Shown: piece after piece, positions 32,724 through 41,886 of the stretch
Layout of the letters: each line of letters opens with the position of its first letter
How positions within the stretch are numbered: position 1 is the first letter of the stretch
Source: Caproicibacter sp046707225
Lineage (GTDB): Bacteria > Bacillota > Clostridia > Oscillospirales > Acutalibacteraceae
Direction: 5' to 3'
Assembly: GCF_046707225.1 (NCBI RefSeq)
Contig: NZ_JBJKOP010000032.1
Span: 124,001 to 188,000 of the forward strand
Length of the DNA stretch: 64,000 bases
Notes under the pieces: model-generated
Told to the model about the DNA's origin: nothing
Seen by the model: only the letters and a program-made list of their open reading frames with translations
Databases searched by the model: none
Position numbers and translations under genes: made by a program

Positions 32724-34869
32724 GCAATCGGACCGAGTTCGCAACCAGAAAACAGACGGCAATCCCCGTTACAGTCGGAATTACGAAAGAAAGCAGAGTC
32801 CATTTCATGCTTTGAGTTTCCTTATGGATGGTAAGACAGGTCGTTCCGCAGGGCCAGTGCATCAGGGAAAAGAGCATGACGCAGACGGCCGTCAGCCAAG
32901 TCCAGCCGTGGCTGACAAATAAAGTATGCAGCTGAGCCAGACTTTCGTAGTCCGTCAAGGCCCCCGTGGCCATATAGCTCATAATGATGATGGGCACGAC
33001 GATTTCATTTGCGGGGAAGCCGAGAATAAACGCCATCAGTATATATCCGTCCATCCCGATCAGACGGCCGAAGGGGTCGAGAAAGCCTGCGCAATGGGCC
33101 AGAAGGCTGATGCCGCCGACATGAATGTTGGCCAGAAGCCAGATTACCAGCCCGGCTGGAGCCGCCACAACGACTGCGCGTTGCAATACAAACAGTGTCC
33201 GGTCGAAAATGGAACGCACGATCACACGGCCAATCTGCGGACGACGGTAAGGAGGAAGCTCCAGATTAAAGGAGGACGGCATCCCTTTTAGAATCGTTTT
33301 GGAAAGAATTTTGGAGATTATCATGGTCATGAAGACTCCAAAAACAATAACTATGGTTAAAGTCAGAGCGGAAACGGCGGACTGGAACGGACCGGACACC
33401 GCCGCCGCAAAAAACATGGTGATAACGGCGATCAGTGTGGGAAACCTGCCGTTGCACGGAACGAAGTTGTTGGTTAGAATGGCAATCAGCCGTTCGCGCG
33501 GGGAGTCGATGATCCGGCAGCCGATGACGCCGCACGCGTTGCAGCCGAACCCCATGCACATGGTTAAGGCCTGCTTACCGTGCGCATGCGCCTTCCTGAA
33601 AAAATCATCCAGATTAAAAGCGACGCGCGGCAGATAGCCGAGATCCTCCAACAGAGTGAATAGAGGAAAGAAAATCGCCATCGGCGGCAGCATGACGGAC
33701 ACCACCCATGCAAGCGTGCGGTACATTCCGTCAACCAGAATCCCCTTGACCCAGGCCGGAGCCGAGATCAGGGTAAAAAAGTCCGTCAGCCGGTCTTCTA
33801 CCCAGAAAAGCCCGGCCGCGATCAGCTCGGACGGATAGTTTGCCCCCGTAATTGTCAGCCAGAAGATCAGCAGAAGCAAAAGCAGCATGATGGGGATACC
33901 GGTTGCCCGGGAGGTTAAAATCCGGTCGATCTTCCTGTCGCGCTCCGCGTATTTTTCCTTGTCGCATACGATTACGCCGCGGCAGATGTCCTCGCAGTTT
34001 TGTATGATTCTGGTCACGACCCGGTCGCGGAACAGGTCCCCGGTGATCGAATTTTCGGCCAGAAGGGAACGGGCGCGTTCCAGACTTTCCACAACATCTT
34101 GAAAAGAGAGAAGGTCATAGCCAAGATAGTTTTTCAGTGACTTTAACAGGCTTTCATCTCCGTCCAAAAGCTTAAGGGAGACCCAGCGGCCGTTCAGCTT
34201 TCCGCCGAGCACATGATCGACGGCGGGCCGGAGAAGTTCAATGGCGTTCTCAACCGCCTCGTCGTAGGTGATTGGAAAGGGATTCGTTTTTTGGTCCGAT
34301 CGGGTCAGCCGCATGACGGTTTCCATCAAATTGTTCAGCCCTTTTCCGCTACGGGCGCTTGTTCCCACTACGGGGATCCCGAGCTTCTGCGAAAGCAGCT
34401 TCAAATCAATGCGGATTTTTTTCTTTCTTGCTTCATCCAGAAGATTAACGCATAGAATCACACGTCCGGAAATCTCCATTGTCTGAAGAACGAGATTCAG
34501 ATTCCGTTCCAGACAGGTTGCGTCCGCGACAACAACAGTTGCGTCCGGGTTGCCAAAGCAGATGAAATCGCGGGCGATTTCTTCCTCTTCGGAGTTGGCC
34601 ATCAGGGAATAGGTTCCCGGAATATCCACCAAAATGTAATTCCTGCCCTGATACCGGTAGGTTCCCTGCGCGTTTGCTACTGTTTTGCCGGGCCAGTTTC
34701 CCGTATGTTGGTTCATTCCTGTCAGATTGTTAAAGACCGTGCTTTTCCCCACGTTTGGATTTCCCGCGAGTGCAACGACCTGATCCAGCTCGGTTTCTTT
34801 TTCTATTTGCAGCAAGCCGTCGCAGCAGCTTAACACACCCGCTCCGGTAGACGCTCCGGATAAGCCCAT
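32710..34869 (-). CDS. feoB: ferrous iron transporter FeoB
   Basis: About 719 residues. An N-terminal extension of roughly 30 residues containing a Cys pair (LSCCDGL) precedes the G domain: G1 GNPNVGKST, G3 DIPGTYS, G4 NLLDEA. A helical GDI-like region and the transmembrane core with two Gate motifs (including CGTTCLTIHKETQS) follow. It imports Fe2+ coupled to nucleotide hydrolysis. The ATG at 34869 has AGGAGGG upstream; earlier in-frame codons lie in the gap to feoA. Confidence 0.93.
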   Translation of the reverse strand: MGLSGASTGAGVLSCCDGLLQIEKETELDQVVALAGNPNVGKSTVFNNLTGMNQHTGNWPGKTVANAQGTYRYQGRNYILVDIPGTYSLMANSEEEEIARDFICFGNPDATVVVADATCLERNLNLVLQTMEISGRVILCVNLLDEARKKKIRIDLKLLSQKLGIPVVGTSARSGKGLNNLMETVMRLTRSDQKTNPFPITYDEAVENAIELLRPAVDHVLGGKLNGRWVSLKLLDGDESLLKSLKNYLGYDLLSFQDVVESLERARSLLAENSITGDLFRDRVVTRIIQNCEDICRGVIVCDKEKYAERDRKIDRILTSRATGIPIMLLLLLLIFWLTITGANYPSELIAAGLFWVEDRLTDFFTLISAPAWVKGILVDGMYRTLAWVVSVMLPPMAIFFPLFTLLEDLGYLPRVAFNLDDFFRKAHAHGKQALTMCMGFGCNACGVIGCRIIDSPRERLIAILTNNFVPCNGRFPTLIAVITMFFAAAVSGPFQSAVSALTLTIVIVFGVFMTMIISKILSKTILKGMPSSFNLELPPYRRPQIGRVIVRSIFDRTLFVLQRAVVVAAPAGLVIWLLANIHVGGISLLAHCAGFLDPFGRLIGMDGYILMAFILGFPANEIVVPIIIMSYMATGALTDYESLAQLHTLFVSHGWTWLTAVCVMLFSLMHWPCGTTCLTIHKETQSMKWTLLSFVIPTVTGIAVCFLVANSVRLLGLA

Positions 34870-34991
34870 AGGATTTCCCTCCTGCTTCGATATATGGATT
34901 CCAACCTGAAAACAGGGCAAATCCGGGGGAGCCGGCAAAAAAGGAAACCTAATCCCCAATCTGCCTGATTCTGGCGGATTTACCCTGTCTG

Positions 34992-35228
34992 TCAGGCGTT
35001 TACCATGATTTTAGCGGAAACGTCCGACCTTAAAGCAATTACGGCGCCGCGAATCAAATACGCGACCGGATTCCCCGAAGGGCTTTGATAGAGTGATTCT
35101 ATCTGTGTGCCGTCAATTACGCCAAGGTCCAGCATCCGGCGCCTGGTGGTGCCGTCTGAAAGAAGCGAAGTCACGCTGGCCTTTGCCCCGACTGGCAGCT
35201 GGTTCAGCGGAATCTCTTTTCGGTTCAT
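34992..35228 (-). CDS. feoA: FeoA domain protein
   Basis: 78 residues with an SH3-like FeoA fold (IPLNQLPVGAKASVTSLLSD, RRRMLDLGVIDGTQIESL, VIALRSDVSAKIMV). Cytosolic helper of FeoB. The ATG at 35228 has GGGAGG ten bases upstream. It lies 122 bases before feoB on the same strand; no terminator is seen between them. Confidence 0.92.
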   Translation of the reverse strand: MNRKEIPLNQLPVGAKASVTSLLSDGTTRRRMLDLGVIDGTQIESLYQSPSGNPVAYLIRGAVIALRSDVSAKIMVNA

Positions 35229-35281
35229 TATGGATTTACCTCCCATATATTTTTATAGATAGCGGTCGTTGAAATTGTTTC

Positions 35282-35295
35282 ACTAGGCTAATCTA
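35282..35295. promoter_or_regulatory. possible DtxR/IdeR-type iron box upstream of feoA
   Basis: Minus strand TAGATTAGCCTAGT resembles the core of the DtxR/IdeR consensus (TTAGGTTAGCCTAACCTAA) and lies about 55 bases upstream of feoA. The match is partial. Confidence 0.35.
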
Positions 35296-35348
35296 TGGTT
35301 CTTCAGCTGAAAGTGTTACGGCTTTCAATTACCCGGCGTAAAAAAACA

Positions 35349-35378
35349 GCCTGTCAATACCATTCGGTAATGACAGGC
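35349..35378 (-). terminator. terminator of the ribbon-helix-helix gene
   Basis: GCCTGTCATTACC and GGTATTGACAGGC form a 13-bp stem with one mismatch and 4-base loop, followed on the minus strand by TGTTTTTTT. Confidence 0.85.
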
Positions 35379-35446
35379 CTGTCTTGGCTTCTGCCGGGCA
35401 GGCAGAAAACGTTTTTTTGCAAAATCACGGATATTATGGCATCAAG

Positions 35447-35626
35447 CTATTTGGAAGGCCCCATATCCTGGTCAATCAGGTAGTTCATATAGGCGTTCAA
35501 GCTCATTCCGAGAGAATCCGCGTGAGCTTTGATTTCCGCCTTACGGCCTTTTTTTACGCGGAATATGATATCGTCTAATTTCTTCAAATATTTTTTCGTC
35601 GCTTTTTCCCGGGCCCTGCTTATCAT
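35447..35626 (-). CDS. small ribbon-helix-helix (Arc-like) protein
   Basis: 59 residues: MISRAREKATKKYLKKLDDI, then IIFRVKKGRKAEIKAHADSL and GMSLNAYMNYLIDQDMG. A beta strand (IIFRVKKG) followed by two helices is the ribbon-helix-helix DNA-binding fold of Arc/CopG proteins and antitoxins. The ATG at 35626 has GAGGTG eight bases upstream; the longer frame upstream enters a terminator. No toxin gene adjoins it, so it is probably a solitary regulator. Confidence 0.75.
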   Translation of the reverse strand: MISRAREKATKKYLKKLDDIIFRVKKGRKAEIKAHADSLGMSLNAYMNYLIDQDMGPSK

Positions 35627-35717
35627 GTCAAAACACCTCGGATTATATATCGACTTTATAAATAAATACTTGATAGTAAAAGTGCATTTTATAGGTATTT
35701 TATAATCAAAATTAAAA

Positions 35718-35756
35718 GCAGCCTTCCGCAGCGGCATAAGCCGCCGGGAAGGCTGC
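35718..35756 (-). terminator. terminator of the TSUP gene
   Basis: GCAGCCTTCC / GGAAGGCTGC outer stem with inner GCGGC/GCCGC pairing, followed on the minus strand by TTTTAATTTT. Confidence 0.88.
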
Positions 35757-35778
35757 AACATTTTTTTAGCTTAACGGT

Positions 35779-36546
35779 TCAAGCAAACATGTCGAAAACG
35801 AGTTTGGAAAAGAGAAGAATCAAGACCAGTACCATGACCGGACGAATGAATTTGGCGCCCTTTTTAATCGCGAGCCCGGAACCGATCCAGTGCCCCGCAA
35901 TGGAACAGGCAGCCGCTGGAACCGCCAGATTGTATTGAATGGTGCCGGCCGCAATGAATGTGGCGAGCGCCGCCAGATTGGAGGCCAGGTTGACAACTTT
36001 GGTATTGCCGCAAGCGGTTTTCATGTCGAAGCCAAGAATTGTCGTAAAGGCAAGAATCAGAAACGTACCTGTTCCCGGCCCGAAAAAGCCGTCGTATGCG
36101 CCGATGACCAGACCGATCACAGCGGAAAGCAGAATGGCGCGGCGGCGTGGAATTTGGTCAAATGTATTGCTGTCCGATCTTTGCCGGCCGCGCCAAAAAA
36201 TAAATACGGCCGCGGCGGGCAGCAGAATCAGCATGGCGATACGAAGCGCGTGGTCGTCGAGAAACAGGGTTAATCTGGCTCCGAGAAAGGAACCGCCCAA
36301 AGCGGCCGCCGCGGCGACGGCCGCGGTTCTGAGATGGAAATTTCCGCTGCGAAGGAATCTGCCCGTGGAAAAAAGCGTTCCCGTGCAGGATGAAAATTTG
36401 TTGGAACCAAGGCAAAAATGAGCCGGAAGCCCCGTAAGGTAATAGGCGGGAAGCGAGATGAGTCCGCCACCCCCGGCGATGGAGTCAACAAGGCTTGCCA
36501 GAAAAACGAGCGGGCAAACAATAGCGATCAGATGTAATAGCGTCAT
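35779..36546 (-). CDS. TSUP family (TauE/SafE) permease
   Basis: 255 residues, about eight hydrophobic segments. Family marks: LASLVDSIAGGGGLISLPAYYLTGLPAHFCLGSNKFSS near the N terminus (quoted motif GGGGLISLPA) and VIGAYDGFFGPGTGTFLILAF in the middle, the two repeats of the sulfite exporter TauE/SafE family. These proteins move sulfite, sulfonates or other small organic acids. The substrate is unknown. The ATG at 36546 follows AGGGGGATTCC. Confidence 0.88.
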   Translation of the reverse strand: MTLLHLIAIVCPLVFLASLVDSIAGGGGLISLPAYYLTGLPAHFCLGSNKFSSCTGTLFSTGRFLRSGNFHLRTAAVAAAAALGGSFLGARLTLFLDDHALRIAMLILLPAAAVFIFWRGRQRSDSNTFDQIPRRRAILLSAVIGLVIGAYDGFFGPGTGTFLILAFTTILGFDMKTACGNTKVVNLASNLAALATFIAAGTIQYNLAVPAAACSIAGHWIGSGLAIKKGAKFIRPVMVLVLILLFSKLVFDMFA

Positions 36547-37125
36547 GGAATCCCCCTGTGGTGAATTTGTCAATCCTACACATTGTGACAAATTTTCAGG
36601 CGCTTTTCAAGTACTGCGGGTAAAAAACGATTTAACTACGACAGGAGGTCATTTTGTACCCCGAAAGTATTTAAAAATTCGGTACGGGATTCTTATACGA
36701 TTTAAATGGAGATAAAGGGCCAAAACGAAACCCTGAATTTTAAAAATCATTAATTATGAAAGACAGCTTAAGTTTTTTATGATGAGGTTAAAAATTTGCG
36801 GGAAATAGCTGGTTCCCGAGATTTCCATGCTACTTAACAAAATCAATGTTAAGTGAAACTGTGATACAAATTGCACAATAAAATACAATAAATAAGTAAA
36901 TTTATTGACATATATCAATAATTGTGTTACTATTATCGCGTACACAGAAGTGACAAGGATGGCCTTCAACAGAACTCCTTTCTTGGTTGGATGAAAATTA
37001 AATGGAACCGACATCATTTTTTTGCCTGCTTCTCCTTAATTAGAATTTCTCCCCGTTACTGGAACTGTAAAAGCTGAAGCCGGCACCAATGGATTTTGCT
37101 CATGCAATTTCTGAAAACCGGAAAT
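36547..37125. other. AT-rich intergenic stretch without convincing gene
   Basis: About 580 bases, visibly richer in A and T than the flanks. It contains an 8-bp inverted repeat ACTTAACA/TGTTAAGT (36832-36854), a GGGAA/TTCCC hairpin (about 36800-36817) and a plus-strand promoter-like pair TTGACA (36905-36910), 17 bases, TACTAT (36928-36933) with no gene downstream on that strand. A minus-strand frame at 36754-37017 encodes a hydrophobic 87-residue sequence but its ribosome signal is 14 bases away, so I do not call it. Confidence 0.5.
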
Positions 37126-37131
37126 AAAAAA

Positions 37132-37156
37132 CCGGAAATGTTCAACAACATTCCGG
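37132..37156 (-). terminator. terminator of the second LacI-family gene
   Basis: Minus strand CCGGAATGTT / AACATTTCCGG hairpin followed by TTTTTTATTT, about 20 bases after the stop. Confidence 0.75.
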
Positions 37157-37175
37157 CTGTTTCTTTTTTAAGCTA

Positions 37176-38093
37176 TTAAGTTTTAACTTCGCACGGAACT
37201 AATATCCGGTTGTCTTCTTCCTCTTTCCCGTAGTCCAGAGCAAGCATTTTTTGCAATGTTTCAATGGCGGTATCGGCAATTTTTCGGTTGGGAATAAAAA
37301 TAATTTTTGTGTCGGGAAGCAATATGTTGGAATCATCAAAATTCGACACGACGACAAGATCGTGCCGATTGATATATAGTTCCGTCTCAAGCCCAAGGAT
37401 ATCTCCCAATATGATTCCTTTTCCTTGGCGATGCGTTTGGAGAAACAAGTTCAAATCTGCGTCTGAAGAATTGATAAAAACGTCGTTGGGAGGAAATTCT
37501 CCAATGATTTGATCCTTTAAATCCTCGTTACAGATGTCCTCCATCACGAGAAACGGCGAATTTGTATTCAGCATGGTTTTTGCCTTTCGGATCGCGTTCT
37601 TATAATCCGGGTAGATTTTACAGAATAAGCTGTCGTTCGTGTCGCAATTTAAAAAAATTGCGGGCACATAGTAGTGCTTTGTGATTTTATCAGCAATTTT
37701 GCTGTCGATATCAATAAAAAATGCCGCGCTGAAATTATGGCTTGAAATCGTGTCAACATCTTTTTCCGGATCTTCCGTTTCAAGTACGATCGTTTCGAAG
37801 TCGAGAGTTTTCATTTGAGCGCTCATTTTTGACGCAAGATCATAATAAGCCATTCTTTTTCCAAGGGTATCGTGACCTTTCCAGCAGATGATGACCCCAA
37901 CCAGATCGCTTTTCTGTTTTTTGACGGCATTTCGGGGCTTGTAATGTAAACGGGTTACGGCTTCCACGATCTTCAAACAGGTGTCATGCCCGATTTTTTC
38001 ATTTTCAGAGTGATTCAGGACATATGAAACAGTGGCCACCGAAACATTGCACTCTTTGGCAATGTCCCGCATGGATACTTTATGCTTTGACAC
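37176..38093 (-). CDS. LacI-family transcriptional regulator of the maltodextrin locus
   Basis: 305 residues starting at GTG with AAAGGGG eight bases upstream. Helix-turn-helix VSMRDIAKECNVSVATVSYVLNHSEN, then a sensor domain that is shorter and more divergent than most LacI proteins. Divergently transcribed from a MalFGE-like importer and cyclomaltodextrinase gene, which it probably represses. No exact palindromic operator was found in the divergent region, so its site is unknown. Confidence 0.88.
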   Translation of the reverse strand: MSKHKVSMRDIAKECNVSVATVSYVLNHSENEKIGHDTCLKIVEAVTRLHYKPRNAVKKQKSDLVGVIICWKGHDTLGKRMAYYDLASKMSAQMKTLDFETIVLETEDPEKDVDTISSHNFSAAFFIDIDSKIADKITKHYYVPAIFLNCDTNDSLFCKIYPDYKNAIRKAKTMLNTNSPFLVMEDICNEDLKDQIIGEFPPNDVFINSSDADLNLFLQTHRQGKGIILGDILGLETELYINRHDLVVVSNFDDSNILLPDTKIIFIPNRKIADTAIETLQKMLALDYGKEEEDNRILVPCEVKT

Positions 38094-38126
38094 ATAAAAC
38101 GCCCCTTTGAGTTTCTTTTCGGTTCA

Positions 38127-38155
38127 ATTTTATCATGGCTTGGCAATTTACGCAA
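38127..38155 (-). promoter_or_regulatory. promoter of the second LacI-family gene
   Basis: Minus strand TTGCGT (38150-38155), 17-base spacer, TAAAAT (38127-38132). On the plus strand a TATAAT lies near 38180-38190 ahead of the importer genes, but without a good -35 box. Confidence 0.5.
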
Positions 38156-38269
38156 GAATGAAGCCGCAAATATAAATATTATAATCAAGTTTCATAAAAA
38201 ATTGGAAACAGACAAATCTTGGCAGTTTATTTGCTGTTTCAATCAGTCGGAATAGGGGAGGCAAATGCA

Positions 38270-39601
38270 ATGACGAAAAAATACAGTTCTACCATTTTAT
38301 CCTGTCTTTTCTGGGGGAGCGGACAGTTTTTTATCGGCAGGCAAAAGGCAAAGGGAATCCTGCTTTTTGCCGCCCAGGTTTTGCTTTTCGGAATAGAGTC
38401 GGTCTCCGGCTATTGGTTTAATTTCTTCGCCGGACAGATTCCGGATTTTCAAGTGCGATTATACGGCGGTTATTTTTCACGAGGAATTTGGGGCCTGTTT
38501 ACTTTAGGCGCCGTACCCGTCGAGGACCATTCGACCTATTTAATGGTCAATGGAATTATGGCCCTAATGATTCTGATGATTTTTTTAGGGATTTATCTAT
38601 GGAATATCGTCGATGCTTATCACACGGGAAAAGCGGTTGACGACACACACGCTTACTTAAGCTCGCGCGCATTCGGCAAGAAATTATATCAGAAAATGTT
38701 CCCTTATTTTGTGCTGGCGCCGATTCTTTTTCTTGTTTTGTATATCGTAGTCATGCCGATCATTTTTTCGGTTCTTACGGCTTTTACCAATTACAATGCG
38801 GATCATCTTCCTCCTGCCAATTTGGTTAAATGGGTCGGTCTGGATAATTTTTTAAGATTAGTCAGCATACCGATCTGGTCTCAAACGTTCCTTGTCGTTT
38901 TGGCCTGGACCGTAATATGGGCTTTTCTTGCAACCTTTTCCACTTATTTTATGGGTCTTTTTCAGGCATTGCTGATCAACAGCGATTGTGTGAAGCACAA
39001 ATCATTTTTTCGCTCCATTTACATATTGCCGTGGGCGATTCCTGGAATGATCTCGCTTTTAATGTTCCGAAATTTATTTAACGGACAATTCGGTCCCTTG
39101 AACCAGCTTTTATTAGACTGTGGACTGATTCACAGCAGAATCCCATTTCTGTCCGATGCTTTTACCGCGAAAGTTACGATTATCATAGTGAATTTGTGGA
39201 TTGGTTTTCCGATGTTTATGGTTATGCTGCTCGGGGTATTGGCAAATCAGGACCCGGCCCTTTATGAGGCTGCTCAAATTGACGGGGCGAACAAACTTCA
39301 GATTTTTCGACGGATTAAATTACCTTTGCTGATGAAAGCGACCGCGCCTTTGGTATTAATGAATCTGGTCGGCAATTTCAATGGATTTGGGTTTATCTAT
39401 TTCCTAACAAACGGCGGACCCAATAATTCCTCGCTGCAATTCGCGGGAGACACTGATATTTTGATTTCATGGATTTATAAGCTGACCCTAAACCAGAATA
39501 TGTATAATCTGGCTGCTGTTTTAAATATTCTGATTTTCATATTAGTCGGTGTTGTATCTTACTGGAATTTAAAGGGTACGACTGCTATTAAGGAGATGTA
39601 A
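38270..39601 (+). CDS. maltodextrin-type ABC transporter permease, MalF type
   Basis: 443 residues, longer than usual because of extra N-terminal membrane segments (SSTILSCLFWGSGQFFIGRQ, ILLFAAQVLLFGIESVSGY) as seen in many Firmicute MdxF proteins. C-terminal transport domain with the EAA loop EAAQIDGANKLQIFRRIKLPL. The ATG at 38270 follows GGGGAGG. No ATPase gene in the locus. Codons look more AT-rich than in the rest of the window. Confidence 0.9.
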   Translation: MTKKYSSTILSCLFWGSGQFFIGRQKAKGILLFAAQVLLFGIESVSGYWFNFFAGQIPDFQVRLYGGYFSRGIWGLFTLGAVPVEDHSTYLMVNGIMALMILMIFLGIYLWNIVDAYHTGKAVDDTHAYLSSRAFGKKLYQKMFPYFVLAPILFLVLYIVVMPIIFSVLTAFTNYNADHLPPANLVKWVGLDNFLRLVSIPIWSQTFLVVLAWTVIWAFLATFSTYFMGLFQALLINSDCVKHKSFFRSIYILPWAIPGMISLLMFRNLFNGQFGPLNQLLLDCGLIHSRIPFLSDAFTAKVTIIIVNLWIGFPMFMVMLLGVLANQDPALYEAAQIDGANKLQIFRRIKLPLLMKATAPLVLMNLVGNFNGFGFIYFLTNGGPNNSSLQFAGDTDILISWIYKLTLNQNMYNLAAVLNILIFILVGVVSYWNLKGTTAIKEM

Positions 39602-39605
39602 ACAA

Positions 39606-40433
39606 ATGAAGAAAAGTATAAACTCCTTTTTCGTGCATTTAGAGTTGATTATGGTAGCGCTTTTTGTTTTGATTCCGATTCTCTGGATTGTTTTGTCATC
39701 CTTTAATCCCGGGGACAGCCTGGTTTCCTCTTCGCTTATCCCGAAACAGCTTACGCTTTATAATTACGCCAGACTTTTTAAAGAAACCAATTATCCGGTC
39801 TGGTTTAAGAATTCTTTCCTGATAGCTACCCTTAACGCGGTAGTTTCCGTCGTCCTTATTATGATAACCGCGTGGATCGTTTCACGTTTTCATTTTAAAG
39901 GCAGAAGATCGGGTTTAATTGGATTACTGCTTCTTTCCATGTTCCCTAACTTTTTATCCATGACAGCGCTTTATACGCTGTATTTGACGCTGGGCCTTTT
40001 AAACCATCCGCTCGCACTGGTCATTATTTATTCCGCCGGCGCAATACCGTATAATGTATGGCTTGTGAAGGGTTATCTGGACGGCATCTCAAAGGAGATC
40101 GATGAGGCGGCCTATATTGACGGATGTTCCTATTTTTCCACTTTCTTAAAAATTATTTTGCCAATGTCGAAACCAATTATTACCTATTGCGCGGTGTCCC
40201 AGTTTATGCTGCCGTGGATGGACTTCATTATGCCCAGCCTGCTTTTGTCAACGGATAATGACAACACGACAGTGGCGATCGGCCTTTACAATATGATCTC
40301 CGGCAAGGAAAACGATAAATTCACCATGTTTGCGGCGGGGGCTATTCTGATCGCGGTCCCGATCACAATTTTATTTATCTTGTTTCAAAAATACCTGGTT
40401 CAGGGCGTTGCCGCCGGCGCAAACAAGGGCTGA
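39606..40433 (+). CDS. maltodextrin-type ABC transporter permease, MalG type
   Basis: 275 residues with six membrane segments and the EAA loop EIDEAAYIDGCSYFSTFLKI followed by ILPMSKP. It starts four bases after the MalF-like stop with AGGAG upstream. Forms the channel with the preceding protein; similar to MdxG/GanQ proteins. Confidence 0.92.
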   Translation: MKKSINSFFVHLELIMVALFVLIPILWIVLSSFNPGDSLVSSSLIPKQLTLYNYARLFKETNYPVWFKNSFLIATLNAVVSVVLIMITAWIVSRFHFKGRRSGLIGLLLLSMFPNFLSMTALYTLYLTLGLLNHPLALVIIYSAGAIPYNVWLVKGYLDGISKEIDEAAYIDGCSYFSTFLKIILPMSKPIITYCAVSQFMLPWMDFIMPSLLLSTDNDNTTVAIGLYNMISGKENDKFTMFAAGAILIAVPITILFILFQKYLVQGVAAGANKG

Positions 40434-40561
40434 ATGATGAATTCCGCCCCAGGCGCGGCGATAAAAAAATCCCGGTTGTGGTTGGCAGAACACGTTTTAA
40501 CGATGTCCCTGATCAAAAATAATATTTTTGTGCCTTGTGCACAATGAAAGGATGAGCAAGT

Positions 40562-41845
40562 ATGAAGTTAAAGAAAATTTTAGCCGTTACCTTATGCCTG
40601 TCGGCGGCATTCCCTTTGGCAGCCTGCAAATCCAACGTGCCGGTCGATACGGCCCAGTCGGCGGCACCGCCGGTCGAAAGCGGGGAGGCGCTGACGCCGG
40701 AAAAGGGCGCAACATTAATATTTCGCACTGGCGGCGAAGACAGCGATTTGGCGTGGGGCAAAGCGGTTGCCGCAAAGTTTAAGGAAAAGTACGGGGTTTC
40801 GGTAACCGTGCAAAAAGGAACCAGGGAAAATCTGAAAAAAGCAAAGCTGGAAGCTGTGGCAAAGTCGGGCGCGGACGTGTTTATGCTTTCGCATGACCAG
40901 TCCTATCAGGCGATTGTACAGGGGATACTCTTGCCTTTCGACAACAATATTATAAAGGGGATGAAAGCTGATGTCAGCTCCGTGGCGCTGAAAACAGTGA
41001 CGAAGGACGGCAAGGTTTACGGCGCGCCGGTTTCTGTTGAAACGTCGGTACTGTTTTACAATAAGAAACTGGTGAAAACCCCCGCGACAACCTTTGAAGA
41101 GATTTTTCAGGAGGCGAAGACCTACAATGATACAAAACAGAATAAATTCTGGTTCCTGTTTAACGCGAATGAGGGATCGTCTCTCTACCCGATGCTCAGC
41201 ACCTACGGTTATAATTTGTTCGGAGCCGACGGCAATGATGAAAATAAACCTAACTTCGATACTCCGGAATTTTTGAAAGGACTGCAGGTGATTCAAAAAT
41301 TCCATGAGCTGATGCCGATGAAAGCGGTTGATTCCAGCAATACGGATTTTCTCAATAAGCAATTTACCGGCGGCAAAGCAGGTTATATCATGAGTGGCCC
41401 CTGGGATGTAAAAACCTATGAAAAAGCGAACGTCGATTTCGGAGTAATTCCGATTCCAACCTATGACGGAAAGCAGCCGAAGGTATTTTCCTACATTCAA
41501 AACGCGCATGTTGCGTCATACACCAAATACCCCAAAGCCGCGCAGCTTTTCGCGCAATTCCTTGTTTCCAATGAAAGTGCGGAACTGCTTTATTCCAAAG
41601 CGGCCAAAATCACGGCCAGAGAAGATGTTTCCAAGGTCAGCGGGCTTTCAACGGACCCCATCTCCGGCGCTATTCTGGAGGCGTTCCAAAAATCCGCTCC
41701 CATGCCAAGCGTCAAGCGGATTTCTTATTTCTGGACGGTCATCGGCGAAATCGGCCCGGAAGTATTCGATGAGAAACTGTCGCCTGAAGACGCACAGAAA
41801 AAGGCCGTGTCAGAATGGAACAGTCTCGTACAGACGGAATCGTGA
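40562..41845 (+). CDS. maltodextrin-type ABC transporter substrate-binding lipoprotein
   Basis: 427 residues. Lipobox LAAC (Cys22), then a MalE/MdxE-like fold (ATLIFRTGGEDSDLAWGKAV, GADVFMLSHDQSYQAIVQG, GKAGYIMSGPWDVKTYEKA, FGVIPIPTYDGKQPKVFS). GxSGPWD and the PTYDG segment are typical of maltose/maltodextrin binding proteins. Placed after the permease genes, unlike the other sugar locus. Followed by a very stable hairpin. Confidence 0.92.
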   Translation: MKLKKILAVTLCLSAAFPLAACKSNVPVDTAQSAAPPVESGEALTPEKGATLIFRTGGEDSDLAWGKAVAAKFKEKYGVSVTVQKGTRENLKKAKLEAVAKSGADVFMLSHDQSYQAIVQGILLPFDNNIIKGMKADVSSVALKTVTKDGKVYGAPVSVETSVLFYNKKLVKTPATTFEEIFQEAKTYNDTKQNKFWFLFNANEGSSLYPMLSTYGYNLFGADGNDENKPNFDTPEFLKGLQVIQKFHELMPMKAVDSSNTDFLNKQFTGGKAGYIMSGPWDVKTYEKANVDFGVIPIPTYDGKQPKVFSYIQNAHVASYTKYPKAAQLFAQFLVSNESAELLYSKAAKITAREDVSKVSGLSTDPISGAILEAFQKSAPMPSVKRISYFWTVIGEIGPEVFDEKLSPEDAQKKAVSEWNSLVQTES

Positions 41846-41886
41846 GGCTCATTGCAGCATTTCCAATATTAGATTGCAAATATGGA

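Noticed and set aside
35447..35626. Antitoxin of a toxin-antitoxin pair
   Set aside because: The ribbon-helix-helix gene has its own terminator and no small toxin gene next to it.
36800..36830. Short match to a conserved 23S rRNA-like string (AGCTGGTTCC)
   Set aside because: Only about ten bases match and nothing around it resembles rRNA.
36754..37017. Hydrophobic 87-codon minus-strand frame
   Set aside because: The only ribosome-like signal is 14 bases from the ATG, the sequence is AT-rich (which favours hydrophobic frames by chance) and no family is recognisable.
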